DNA of 56,026 bases, from contig NZ_JACHWH010000019.1 in assembly GCF_014191255.1 (NCBI RefSeq), positions 1 through 56,026 on the forward strand, written 5' to 3'. Position numbers and translations under genes: made by a program. The DNA comes from Amycolatopsis bartoniae (GTDB lineage Bacteria; Actinomycetota; Actinomycetes; Mycobacteriales; Pseudonocardiaceae). The notes beneath the pieces were generated by a model. That model did not search any database and was not told the DNA's origin. It saw nothing but the letters and a program-made list of their open reading frames with translations. This document shows, piece by piece, positions 16,535 to 24,938 of the stretch (position 1 is the first letter of the stretch; every line of letters begins with the position of its first letter).

Positions 16535-17740
16535 TCAGCCGCTTCCGTTGGTGGCGGCGGCCGCCCAGGGAGCGCCGTTCGCGACCAGGGCTCTCGCCTG
16601 GCGGGCGGGACGGATCCTGTTGACACCGACCGCCGCGCGCACGGCGCCGTTCTTGCCGTACAGGGCCAGCAGCGAACGGTCGCCGAGACTCCCCTCCGTG
16701 ATCGCGAACCCGTCCGCCCCACGGGGAAGGCCGTGGATCTGGATCTTCAGGTCGTACTGGTCCGACCAGATGTAGGGGATCGGCGTGAACGGCTTGCGCT
16801 CGTCACCGGCGAGGATGTTGCGGGCCACGGCCATGCCCTGTTCCGCCGCGTTGGTCCGGTGTTCGATGCGCAGCCGTTCGCCGAAGCCGACGTGCTCCCA
16901 GGAAGCCACGTCCCCCGCGGCCCAGACCCCGGGCGCGGCCTGGCAGTACCGGTCGCACACCACGCCGTTCCCGGTTTCGACACCGCTGCCGGCCAGCCAG
17001 TCCACAGTGGGCACCGAGCCGATCGCCACCAGAACCGCGTCCGCGTGGACGCTCCTGCCGTCGGCCAGCCGCACCCCGCGGGCGCGGCCACCGTCCACGA
17101 GCACCTCCCGCACGCCCACGCCGGCCAGGATCCGCACCCCGTGCGCGGCGTGCACGTCCACGAGCATCCCGCCGACCTCCGGCCCGAGCACGTCGGCCAG
17201 CGGAGCCGGGATGTCCGACACCAGGCTCACTTCCGCTCCGCCGAGCGTGGCCACCGCCGCCACTTCGGCGCCGAGGAAACCCGCGCCGACGATGACCAGC
17301 CGGCGGGACACCTCCAGCTCGGCACGCAGAGCCAAGGCGTCATCCAGCGTGCGCAGGACGTGCACCCCGGCGACGCCCTCGGTCCCCGGCAGGCGCCGGG
17401 CACGGGCGCCGGTCGCGATCACGAGCTCGTCGTAGTCGACCGTGCTCCCGTCCGACAGCTCGACCCGGCGCGCCTGGTCGTCCAACCCGGTCGCACGCAC
17501 GCCCAGGCGCAGGTCCAGGCCCAGTGCCTCGATCACGGCCCGCTCGCGCAGCCAGACCCGCTCCTGCGGCCACTTTCCCGACAGGATCTCCTTCGACAGC
17601 GGCGGACGGTCGTACGGCAGGTGCTCCTCTTCGCCGATCAGGGTGATCCGCCCCGAAAAGCCTCCGCGGCGCAACGTCTCCGCGACCGACAGCCCGGCGG
17701 CCGATGCGCCCGCGATCACGACGCTTTCCGGAGTCTTCAC
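16535..17740 (-). CDS. NAD(P)H:ferredoxin reductase (FAD)
   Basis: A 401-aa FAD-dependent reductase of the putidaredoxin reductase type that passes electrons from NAD(P)H to the adjacent ferredoxin. The FAD-binding motif is VVIAGASAAGLSVAE at the N-terminus. YDRPPLSKEIL follows, the second (NAD) Rossmann motif is VIVGAGFLGAEVAAVA (about residue 150), and WAAGDVASW (about 275) is the C-terminal FAD contact. The start is a GTG at 17740 whose last bases form the stop of the ferredoxin gene (GTGA overlap), implying translational coupling. It is third in the order P450, ferredoxin, reductase. Confidence 0.93.
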   Translation of the reverse strand: MKTPESVVIAGASAAGLSVAETLRRGGFSGRITLIGEEEHLPYDRPPLSKEILSGKWPQERVWLRERAVIEALGLDLRLGVRATGLDDQARRVELSDGSTVDYDELVIATGARARRLPGTEGVAGVHVLRTLDDALALRAELEVSRRLVIVGAGFLGAEVAAVATLGGAEVSLVSDIPAPLADVLGPEVGGMLVDVHAAHGVRILAGVGVREVLVDGGRARGVRLADGRSVHADAVLVAIGSVPTVDWLAGSGVETGNGVVCDRYCQAAPGVWAAGDVASWEHVGFGERLRIEHRTNAAEQGMAVARNILAGDERKPFTPIPYIWSDQYDLKIQIHGLPRGADGFAITEGSLGDRSLLALYGKNGAVRAAVGVNRIRPARQARALVANGAPWAAAATNGSG

Positions 17741-17934
17741 CGCTCGTGCACGGTGATCGCCGCCGCGGGGCACACCATGGCGGCTTCCCGCACCGCGTCC
17801 CACTGTTCCTCGGGCGGGTTCTCCTCGAGCAGCTCGACCACCCCGTCACTGTCGCGCTGGTCGAAGACCTCCGCCGCCGCGAACACGCACTGCCCCGCGC
17901 CGACGCACTTGTCCTGATCGACCTCGATCTTCAT
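17737..17934 (-). CDS. 3Fe-4S ferredoxin for P450
   Basis: A 65-aa ferredoxin of the kind paired with actinobacterial P450s. Cluster ligands are in DQDKCVGAGQC and, near the C-terminus, VCPAAAI. The position where a fourth ligand would sit in a 4Fe-4S cluster is Ala (CVGAGQC), so a 3Fe-4S cluster is expected. AAAGGA precedes the ATG at 17934. It starts 13 nt after the upstream P450 stop and overlaps the reductase gene by 4 nt. It can serve both P450s of this region. Confidence 0.93.
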   Translation of the reverse strand: MKIEVDQDKCVGAGQCVFAAAEVFDQRDSDGVVELLEENPPEEQWDAVREAAMVCPAAAITVHER

Positions 17935-17947
17935 GGTTTTCCTTTCT

Positions 17948-19153
17948 CTACCAGGTGACGGGCAGTTCGTGGACGCCGTACACCGCCATGTCTCGTTTGA
18001 ACCTCAGGTCTTCCACCGGTACGGCCAGCGCCAGCGTGGGAACGCGGCGGTAGAGCGTGCCGTACACGACCTGGAGCTCGACGCGGGCCAAGGGCTGCCC
18101 GAGGCACTGGTGCACGCCGTAACCGAACGCGAGGTGATGCCGCGCCTTGCGGCGCACGTCGAGCGCGTCGGGCCGGGGGAACGCGGCGCCGTCCCTGTTG
18201 GCGATGTCATTGGCCGCGATGATGCCCTCACCCTCGCGGATCACCTCCCCGCCGATCTCGATGTCCTCCAGGGCGACGCGACGCCGTCCGGAATGCGTGA
18301 TCGTCAGGTACCGCAACAGCTCCTCGACGGCGTTCGCGATCAACTTCGGGTCGTCGCTCTCGCGCACCTGCGCCAGCTGGGCCGGGTTCTCCAGCAGCGC
18401 GACCGTGCCCAGCGCGATCATGTTCGCCGTCGTCTCGTGCCCGGCCGACAGCAGCAACCGCCCCATCGACGCGATCTGGTCCCTGGTCATGGCGCCGGTG
18501 CGCAACTGCTCGACGGCCAGCCTGCTGAGCAGGTCGTCGCCCGGCTCCTCGTTCTTCCGGTCCACCAGATCGCGCAGGTAGCCGAGCAGCTCGTCGACCG
18601 CGGCGAGGGAGTCCTCTTCCGTCGTGTCGTGGGCGATCAGCTTCTTGCTGACCCGCTGGAAGAAGTCGTGATCGGCGTACGGGACGCCGAGGAGCTTGCA
18701 GATGACCAGCGACGGCAGCGGGAGCGCCAGCGCTTCGACGAGGTCCGCGGGCTTCGGACCCGCCAGCATCCCGTCGATGAGCTCGTCGACGATCCGCTGG
18801 AGCCACGGCCGCAACGCCTCCATCTTCTTGACCATGAAGTCCTGTGTGAGCAGCCGGCGCTGGGCGGCGTGCTGGGGATCGTCCAGGTTGATGAACGACT
18901 TGGCGCGCCTGCGGCTGGCGGTCACCGCCGCGTTGATACTGGGGTAGCCGGGCCGTTCGTTGTCGGCGCTGACCCGTGGGCCGGCCAGCACTGTCCGGAC
19001 GTCGTCGTAGCGGGTCACCAGCCACGGTGTGCTGCCGTCCCACAGTTTCACCCGTGACACCGGAGCTTCGGCCTGCAGGCGCCCGAGCTCGGGCGGTGGA
19101 TCGAACGGACACCGTCCGCGGGTCATCGGGAAGCTGGGTGTTGTCGTCGCCAT
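17948..19153 (-). CDS. Cytochrome P450, CYP105-like (second copy)
   Basis: A 401-aa P450 with I-helix SAGHETTANM, ExxR in EELLRYL, haem loop FGYGVHQCLGQPLAR and C-terminal YGVHELPVTW. It is clearly paralogous to the P450 at 15262-16470, with long identical stretches around the haem and the KL helices. Divergence is concentrated in the N-terminal and B-C region (GPRVSADNERPGY versus GNRTSSDTGLPGY), where P450 substrate recognition sites lie. The ATG at 19153 is chosen because it leaves the 38-bp regulatory element untranslated. It leads the P450-ferredoxin-reductase operon. Confidence 0.92.
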   Translation of the reverse strand: MATTTPSFPMTRGRCPFDPPPELGRLQAEAPVSRVKLWDGSTPWLVTRYDDVRTVLAGPRVSADNERPGYPSINAAVTASRRRAKSFINLDDPQHAAQRRLLTQDFMVKKMEALRPWLQRIVDELIDGMLAGPKPADLVEALALPLPSLVICKLLGVPYADHDFFQRVSKKLIAHDTTEEDSLAAVDELLGYLRDLVDRKNEEPGDDLLSRLAVEQLRTGAMTRDQIASMGRLLLSAGHETTANMIALGTVALLENPAQLAQVRESDDPKLIANAVEELLRYLTITHSGRRRVALEDIEIGGEVIREGEGIIAANDIANRDGAAFPRPDALDVRRKARHHLAFGYGVHQCLGQPLARVELQVVYGTLYRRVPTLALAVPVEDLRFKRDMAVYGVHELPVTW

Positions 19154-19177
19154 CCTGCACCCTTCACGGAAAGTCAC

Positions 19178-19215
19178 TGAACGATTGTTCGGATACTTAC
19201 CGAACAGATGTTAGG
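19178..19215 (-). promoter_or_regulatory. P450 promoter element, copy 2
   Basis: Reverse-strand counterpart of 15204-15241 with 32 of 38 bases identical. It includes GAACAATCGTTC and AACATCTGTT dyads in the same order and spacing relative to the gene. It ends 24 bp before the P450 start. Identical architecture at both P450 genes indicates one shared regulator. Confidence 0.65.
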
Positions 19216-19300
19216 CAATCCGGTGGGAAGTTGTCCACTGTTCTGTGGGACAGCGCATGGCAGCGGCCGGGCCGACGGGGAAGCAAACGGAGATAACGGA

Positions 19301-19906
19301 CTACGCGAGCACGAGTGAGACCAGCTCGTCGACGAACTCCGCGATCGCCTGGGGACTGTGCCGCGCGGTACTGCTGTGCAGCAGCGCCACTCGCCCGTGG
19401 ACGCTCACCACCACGAGGACCGCGGCACGGTCGCTGGGCAGCCGCAACGCGCGCCCCGCCGCCTCGCACCGCACGAAGCCCTCCGCCACCATCGCGAGCA
19501 CGTCCGACAGCAGTTCGGTCCGTTCGGTGCCGCTGTTGAGCATCAGGCGGTAGTGGCCCGGGTTCTCGATCGCGAAGGCGCAGTAGGCGCGAAGCTGGGC
19601 CCGCACCCGGCCCACGACCTCGCCCTCGCCCAGGCTTTCGTCCGCCTCGCGCATCGCCGTCCGCAACCGCGCGAACTCGAACCGCAGCAGGGCCCGCACG
19701 ACCTCGGCGCGGTCGGCGAAATGCTGGTAGATGCTGGCCGGTGCGATCCCCGCCGCCCGAGCGATACCGCGGACCGTCAGGGCGTCCTCGCCCTCGATAC
19801 TCGACAACAACCGGCTGGCAGCCTGCAGGATCTCCGTCCGCAACTGCTCGCCCTCACCCCACCGGTTGCGGACGCGCGCGGGCGTGGCGTTCACGTGATC
19901 CTTCAC
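19301..19906 (-). CDS. TetR family regulator
   Basis: A 201-aa TetR protein with the HTH at LTVRGIARAAGIAPASIYQHF (about residues 43-64). The C-terminal half resembles the actinobacterial TetR ligand domain (LRAYCAFAIENPGHYRLML). The start at 19906 (GTG) is tentative; GTG 19894 is in frame. It follows the MFS gene by 57 nt on the same strand and lies 85 bp upstream of the regulatory element of the P450 operon. That makes it the best candidate to bind both 38-bp elements. Confidence 0.85.
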   Translation of the reverse strand: MKDHVNATPARVRNRWGEGEQLRTEILQAASRLLSSIEGEDALTVRGIARAAGIAPASIYQHFADRAEVVRALLRFEFARLRTAMREADESLGEGEVVGRVRAQLRAYCAFAIENPGHYRLMLNSGTERTELLSDVLAMVAEGFVRCEAAGRALRLPSDRAAVLVVVSVHGRVALLHSSTARHSPQAIAEFVDELVSLVLA

Positions 19907-19963
19907 CGGCCCATCTTCGCTTACCGCGCAAACTACCCCGCCCCGGCGCCCGGCCGCCGCGCC

Positions 19964-21349
19964 CTACCCGACCGAGATCTCCGCGAGTGACCGGTCCTTC
20001 GTGCGCGGGCCCAGCGCGACCGACGTGGTCGCGACCACCATCGTCGCGATGATCGTCCACATCGCCCAGTGGGCACCGGCCTGGGAGAGCACCGGCAGGA
20101 CCACGAACGGCGCCACCGCGCCACCGAGGTGTCCCACTCCGTCGCCGATCGCGGCGGCCGTGCCGCGGGCGTGGGTCGGGAAGATCTCGGCGGTGTAGGT
20201 GAACGCCGGGGGCACCATGATGCCGATGGCGAAGGTGAACAGCAGGTTCGCCACGACGAGCACGGCGGGCCCCGAACCGGCGACCAGCAGCAGGTAGCTC
20301 ACCAGTGTCATGCCCGCGGAGAGCACGATGATCGTGCGCCGTTCGAAACGCTCGATGGCGCCGAAGAGCAGCAGGCAGGACAGGACCCCGGAGATCCGGC
20401 CGATGACGGTGAGCCAGATGGCCTCGGCCGGTCGCGCGCCGAGGCCCTCCAGCAGCAGCGGCTGGTAGGAGCTGAACCCGTAGAACCCGACGTAGAAGAA
20501 GAACCAGAAGCCGGTGATCAGCGCGACCCGGCCCAGCATCGGGCGGCGCAGCAGCTCGGCGAGCGGCGTGCGGGCGTCCTTGACGGGCTCCGCCACCGTG
20601 GCCGGACCCTCGGGTGGCAGCTGCGCGTGCCGGTAGGAGCGCGCGGCCAGCCGCTCGGTGATCCGCTCGGCCCGGTCGAGCTGACCGCGTGCCGCGAGCC
20701 AGCGGGGTGACTCCGGGATGACACGGTCGCCCAGCAGGAACAGCACGACCAGGACGAGAGCGCCGAACGCGATGAGGATGCGCCAGCCGGCCGGGCCGAG
20801 GTCGAGCACCGGCAGCGACCCGAACCCGATCAGCGTGAGCAGGACCGCCTGCATCAGGTAGATCGTGGTCAGGTACCGGCCACGGCGGTTCTTCGGCGCC
20901 AGCTCCCCGACGTAGGCCGAGGCGAGCGCCAGCACCGCGCCCATGCCGCACCCGCACAGGAACCGGAAGAGCGTGAACGACCACAGGTTCCACGACATCG
21001 CCGTCAGCAGGCCGCTGGCGCCGAGCACGGCCACCGTGCCCCGCAGGCCGGCCAGCCGTCCGCGCCGGTCGGCGAGGTGGCCCAGCAGGTACGCCCCGAT
21101 CGCGTACCCGACCAGGTTGGCGGTGACCGGCCAGGACAGGTCGGTGACGTGCAGCCCGAGCGACCGGGAGATCGACGGGAACGTGATCGTGACGACGCTG
21201 ATGTCGTAGTTGGCGAACAGGTAGGTCAGCAGGAGGCCGAACGTCGCCAGCGCGCTCAGCCCGACGCGGGGTGCGTCGTCGAGCAGCTGGTTGACCCGGG
21301 CTCCCCGCCGGAGATCCGCCTCCGGCACGTGGGTGGGAACGGTGGACAC
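19964..21349 (-). CDS. MFS transporter, sugar-porter/AAHS-like (acid importer)
   Basis: A 461-aa twelve-helix major facilitator. Motif A is GHLADRRGRLAGLRG after helix 2 (about residue 90). PESPRWLAARGQ (about 215) is the sugar-porter-type signature after helix 6, and a second motif A-like loop is at GAIERFERRT. This combination is common in aromatic acid:H+ symporters and related organic acid importers. The GTG at 21349 has AAGGAG 7 nt upstream. It lies within the leftward catabolic run between the acyl-CoA synthetase and the TetR, so it probably imports the acid that the synthetase activates. The substrate is not determinable. Confidence 0.87.
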   Translation of the reverse strand: MSTVPTHVPEADLRRGARVNQLLDDAPRVGLSALATFGLLLTYLFANYDISVVTITFPSISRSLGLHVTDLSWPVTANLVGYAIGAYLLGHLADRRGRLAGLRGTVAVLGASGLLTAMSWNLWSFTLFRFLCGCGMGAVLALASAYVGELAPKNRRGRYLTTIYLMQAVLLTLIGFGSLPVLDLGPAGWRILIAFGALVLVVLFLLGDRVIPESPRWLAARGQLDRAERITERLAARSYRHAQLPPEGPATVAEPVKDARTPLAELLRRPMLGRVALITGFWFFFYVGFYGFSSYQPLLLEGLGARPAEAIWLTVIGRISGVLSCLLLFGAIERFERRTIIVLSAGMTLVSYLLLVAGSGPAVLVVANLLFTFAIGIMVPPAFTYTAEIFPTHARGTAAAIGDGVGHLGGAVAPFVVLPVLSQAGAHWAMWTIIATMVVATTSVALGPRTKDRSLAEISVG

Positions 21350-21388
21350 AGTGCGCTCCTTACGTCGTTGTAGGGGGTGCAGAAGGGA

Positions 21389-23533
21389 TTAGTCGTTCCA
21401 GACGACCAGTGCGTCGAGCGCTTCGATGCCGTCCGCGGCAACGCGCAACGGGTTCACCTCCAGCGCGGCGAGATCCGGGCCGAGGCGCCGGGCGAGGTCG
21501 CCGATGCGCCAGACGACGTCCGCGAGCCGGTCGACGTCGATCGGTGCGCTGCCGCGGGCCCCCTGCAGCAGGGGCGCGGCCTTCAACTCCAGGATGGCGT
21601 CGCGGACGGTGTCCCGGTCGGCGGGCAGCGCGATCCTGCGCACGTCCCGCAGCGTCTCGGTCCACACCCCGCCCATGCCGACCGCCAGCACCGCACCCCA
21701 GTCCGGATCCCGCACCACACCGACGAGGAACTCCAGTCCGCCCTCGCGCATCGGGCTCACCAGCACGCCGTCCACCGACGCGCCGGGCACCGCGGCGGCG
21801 ATGTGCGTCAGCAGGGCGTCGACGTGCGCGGGCACGTCCGCCGCCGCCACGCCGAGCACGACGCCACCGACGTCGGACTTGTGGGCGATGTCGGGCGAGA
21901 CGATCTTCAGCGCGTACCGGTCCGCCGAGCCCGCGACCAGTCCCGCCGCGGTCGCGCCGTCGCGAACGACGGTCGCCGGGACCACCGGCACGCCCTCGCG
22001 TTCGAGCAGTGCGCGGCTGCGGGACTCCGACCAGGTACCGGTGGCGGGCCCGAGGCCGGTGACGTCGAGCGGCCCGGCGTCGGCCGTGGTGTCCAGCAGG
22101 TGCGCACGCGCGTGGCGGGCGAGCAGGGACAAGGCTGTCAGCACGCGGTCCAGTCCCCAGGCGACGGCGGGCATCGGGTGTTCCCGCCTGAGCCGGAGCG
22201 TCGTGTCGGAGTAGGTGCGCACCGTCGTGCTCACCAGCAGGGCCGGGACGGGCGAGTTCTCCGCAGCGCTCAGCAGGCCGGCGAGCATGCCGTCCTCGGG
22301 GGTGGCCGCCATGTGGTCGGCTTCGGTGATGGCGATGGACACGTCGATGTTCGGGTCGGCGGACATCAGGGCCAGCCCCTTGCCGAACAGCTCCCGGTCG
22401 GCGACCGCGGCGCCGGTGACGTCGAGCGGGTTCTGGGCGGTGCCGTAGGAAGGCAGCACCTCGGCGAGCCCGGCGGCCGTCTCGGGGGCGATCTGCGGCA
22501 GCTGGAGCCCGAGCGGCTCCGCCAGGTCGCCGGCGATGTCTCCGGCGCCACCCGAGATGGAGGTGACACCGACTCGGTTGCCCCGGATCGGGCCGACCCT
22601 CGTGAAGATGTCCGCCGTGGCGAGGAGATCCTCGAGCGTGTCGACGCGGACCACGCCCGCGGCGGTGAGCGCGGCTTCGATCACGGCGTCGTCACCGACG
22701 AGCGATCCGGTGTGCGCCATGGCGCTGCGCGCGGCCGCTTCGCTCCGGCCTGCCTTCAGCACCACGACGAGCTTGCCCGCCGCGTGCGCGCGCAGACAGG
22801 CCGCGCGGAAGTCGTCGGGACGGCGGATCGTCTCGAGGAACACGCCGATGGCGGTGGTCCCCGGATCGTCGACCAGGTAGTCGATCACGTCGCCCGCCGT
22901 GACGCCGACCTCGTTGCCCGTGCTGACCACGACGCTGACCCCGACGTCGAACTGACGGGCCAATGTGGACAGTTGACCGCCCAGGTTTCCGCTCTGCGAC
23001 ACGATTGCCACCGACCCCGGGCGCAGCGGAGCGTCCTGCCCCATCGGGGTGAGCCCGATTCCTGCCCGCACGTTGGCGAAACCGAGGTTGTTCGGCCCCA
23101 GCACGGCCATGCCGGTCCTGCTCGCGAGCTCGGCGATCGCGTTCTGCAGCACGAGCCCCTCCGGACCCACCTCGGCGAAACCGGAGCTGAGCACCTCGGC
23201 CGCCGGAACGCCCAGGACAGCGGCCTCCTCCAGCACGCCGTACACCCTGGCGGCGGGCACCATCACGTACACGAGATCGGGTACCCGGGGCAGGCTGGAC
23301 AGGCTGGTGGCCAGCTCGTGCCCGTGGGCCGTGCCGCCGCGGGGGTTGACGTAGTAGACCTCGCCGTCGAAGCCGTAGGCGCGCAAAGCGTGCTCCACCA
23401 GACCCGACCACGCGTTCCGGTCGCTCGCCCCCACCAGCGCCACCGACCGCGGCTCGAACAGCGGGCTCAGCCGGTGCCGCCCACCCGGCCTGCCGCCGCT
23501 GTCCGCCGGTGCCTGGTCCATCGTCGTGGTCAC
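21389..23533 (-). CDS. ADP-forming acyl-CoA synthetase (ACD-type)
   Basis: A complete 714-aa single-chain NDP-forming acyl-CoA synthetase. In order it has a CoA-binding domain (LFEPRSVALVGASDRNAWSG), the ligase domain with AVLGPNNLGFANVRAG and MAHTGSLVGDDAVIEA (candidate phosphohistidine), and ISGGAGDIAGDLAE. The ATP-grasp part has LKIVSPDIAHKSDVGGVVLG, and the end is ALEVNPLRV. AAGGGAG lies before the GTG at 23533. It is paralogous to the partial gene at the left edge, so the cluster has two such enzymes besides three CoA-transferases. It lies 68 nt downstream of a LysR gene in the same orientation. Confidence 0.92.
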   Translation of the reverse strand: MTTTMDQAPADSGGRPGGRHRLSPLFEPRSVALVGASDRNAWSGLVEHALRAYGFDGEVYYVNPRGGTAHGHELATSLSSLPRVPDLVYVMVPAARVYGVLEEAAVLGVPAAEVLSSGFAEVGPEGLVLQNAIAELASRTGMAVLGPNNLGFANVRAGIGLTPMGQDAPLRPGSVAIVSQSGNLGGQLSTLARQFDVGVSVVVSTGNEVGVTAGDVIDYLVDDPGTTAIGVFLETIRRPDDFRAACLRAHAAGKLVVVLKAGRSEAAARSAMAHTGSLVGDDAVIEAALTAAGVVRVDTLEDLLATADIFTRVGPIRGNRVGVTSISGGAGDIAGDLAEPLGLQLPQIAPETAAGLAEVLPSYGTAQNPLDVTGAAVADRELFGKGLALMSADPNIDVSIAITEADHMAATPEDGMLAGLLSAAENSPVPALLVSTTVRTYSDTTLRLRREHPMPAVAWGLDRVLTALSLLARHARAHLLDTTADAGPLDVTGLGPATGTWSESRSRALLEREGVPVVPATVVRDGATAAGLVAGSADRYALKIVSPDIAHKSDVGGVVLGVAAADVPAHVDALLTHIAAAVPGASVDGVLVSPMREGGLEFLVGVVRDPDWGAVLAVGMGGVWTETLRDVRRIALPADRDTVRDAILELKAAPLLQGARGSAPIDVDRLADVVWRIGDLARRLGPDLAALEVNPLRVAADGIEALDALVVWND

Positions 23534-23601
23534 GCGTTCGCTCCCTTGCGTTCGTGATGTGCGAGGAAAACGCTAGTCAGCGGGAGCCGGGGGAACCACG
23601 A

Positions 23602-24498
23602 TCAGCTGGGTCGCGGAGCCGGACCGAAACGGTCCGGCTCGGCAGTCACGCGCTCGCGCACCGCGCGGACGATGTCGTCGAGATCGACGCGGTCACGCCG
23701 CCACACCAGGTGGGTGGCGGCGAGGATCGGACGCTCGGTCACGAGCCGCACGAGCGAGGCGCTCGTGGGCCACGGCGATCCCACGAGGTTCAGCATCACC
23801 CGCCGGCCGTGCTGCGCCAGCACCGCGAGCGCGTTGGTGTCCGCACGCGGCAGCACGCGGATGTCGGTGAGCCGCTGCTCGGCCAGGAAGCGGTCGAGAT
23901 CGGCGCTGAAGTTCAACGGATACGAGGTGAGCAGTGTCCAGCCTTCGAGAGCGCCTTCGGTCAGCCGGTGCCCGGGAAGCCGTGCTGCGGCTTGCGCGCC
24001 GGCGAGCACCTCGATCTGCTCCACGCCGATCGGCACACGTCCCAGCCGCTCATCGGCCGCCACGACGCGCACGGTGGCGATGTCGAGCTGCTGATCGAGC
24101 ACCTTCCGGTTTTGCACGGGCGAGCTGGCGGGCAGGAACTCCAGCTCGGCCCCGGGACGCAGCCGCCCGAGGACATCCTCCAAAACCTCGGTGACGGTGG
24201 CGCTGATCCCGGGCACGAGCCCCACCCGGAACGGCACTTCCCGGATTCCGATGCGGAGTGCTTCGACGCGGTCGAAGGCGCTCAGCACCTCCTCGGCGAG
24301 CGGCAGCAGCCGCCGTCCCGCCTCGGTGAGGTCGAGACGACGGCCGCCCCGCACGAACAGCGGCGCGCCCAGGTGCCGTTCCAGGTCGCGGATGCGCCGC
24401 GACAGCGGACTGGCCTCCATCGAGAGGCTGACGCTGGCCGCGGCGACGGTGCCCGCCCTGGCGACCTCGACGAAGTACCGCAGGTGCCGAATGTCCAC
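23602..24498 (-). CDS. LysR family transcriptional regulator
   Basis: A 298-aa LysR-type regulator. The winged HTH is at the N-terminus (DIRHLRYFVEVARAGTVAAA, then SPLSRRIRDLERHLGAPLF), with an effector domain from about residue 90. The GTG at 24498 is chosen over a longer reading because GAGGAG lies 6 nt upstream and the family begins right there. Unusually for a LysR gene, it is embedded inside the operon-like run instead of being divergent from its target. It shares SPLSR and LERHLG blocks with the LysR at 30338-31243. Confidence 0.88.
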   Translation of the reverse strand: MDIRHLRYFVEVARAGTVAAASVSLSMEASPLSRRIRDLERHLGAPLFVRGGRRLDLTEAGRRLLPLAEEVLSAFDRVEALRIGIREVPFRVGLVPGISATVTEVLEDVLGRLRPGAELEFLPASSPVQNRKVLDQQLDIATVRVVAADERLGRVPIGVEQIEVLAGAQAAARLPGHRLTEGALEGWTLLTSYPLNFSADLDRFLAEQRLTDIRVLPRADTNALAVLAQHGRRVMLNLVGSPWPTSASLVRLVTERPILAATHLVWRRDRVDLDDIVRAVRERVTAEPDRFGPAPRPS

Positions 24499-24524
24499 AA
24501 GCGACTCCTCGGGCGGGGACCCGG

Positions 24525-24923
24525 CTACTCCACCTTGGCGAAGTACGGCACCGTCTCGTCGTGCTCGCCGTCGCCGGACTTCTCGAACCGCACCCGCACC
24601 CGCGCCCCGGCGAGGTCCTCGTCCGGGTCGAACCCGCGCAGCTCGGTCCACCACCACGGGCCTTCGGCGAGCTCTACGATGCCCACCACGGAACGACGGG
24701 TGCCGCCGTCGGGTGTCCTGGTGTGGGGCACCGACCAGGTCACGACGGTCCCTTCGCCCGAGGCCGGCACGTGCTCGAAACGGGCCCTGTCGAAGGCGGT
24801 GTCGGTGCGGGGGTCGAGGATCTCGCCGGTGGTGGTGTCGCGTAGCAGCAGGAACTCACCGCGCGCGGTGCCGTCGAAGAACTCTGCCGTCGCCGCGTCC
24901 CGGCGCACTGGGAAAAGTGCCAT
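24525..24923 (-). CDS. OB-fold (DUF35-type) acyl-CoA-associated protein without zinc ribbon
   Basis: A 132-aa protein of the DUF35 kind. The usual N-terminal helix is visible (AEFFDGTARGEFLLLRD), and the OB fold is in the C-terminal two thirds (ASGEGTVVTWSVPHTR, VGIVELAEGPWWWTEL, VRVRFEKSGD). In the family, the region after the helix normally carries four Cys of a rubredoxin-like zinc ribbon; here it reads DTTTGEILDPRTD and the protein has no cysteine at all. It lies 15 nt downstream of the SCP2-type thiolase. DUF35 proteins commonly form the essential partner of such thiolase-like enzymes, as in the ChsH2-Ltp2 steroid side-chain aldolase. Confidence 0.8.
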   Translation of the reverse strand: MALFPVRRDAATAEFFDGTARGEFLLLRDTTTGEILDPRTDTAFDRARFEHVPASGEGTVVTWSVPHTRTPDGGTRRSVVGIVELAEGPWWWTELRGFDPDEDLAGARVRVRFEKSGDGEHDETVPYFAKVE

Positions 24924-24938
24924 TCCACTCAGTCCTTT

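Noticed and set aside
15262..19153. P450s as part of a natural-product biosynthetic cluster
   Set aside because: No polyketide, peptide or terpene synthase is in view, and all neighbours are acyl-CoA catabolic enzymes, so a catabolic role is more likely.
24498..24657. A longer N-terminus for the LysR at 23602
   Set aside because: The extra 53 codons are antisense-like text overlapping the OB-fold gene, and the canonical LysR start with a ribosome site is at 24498.
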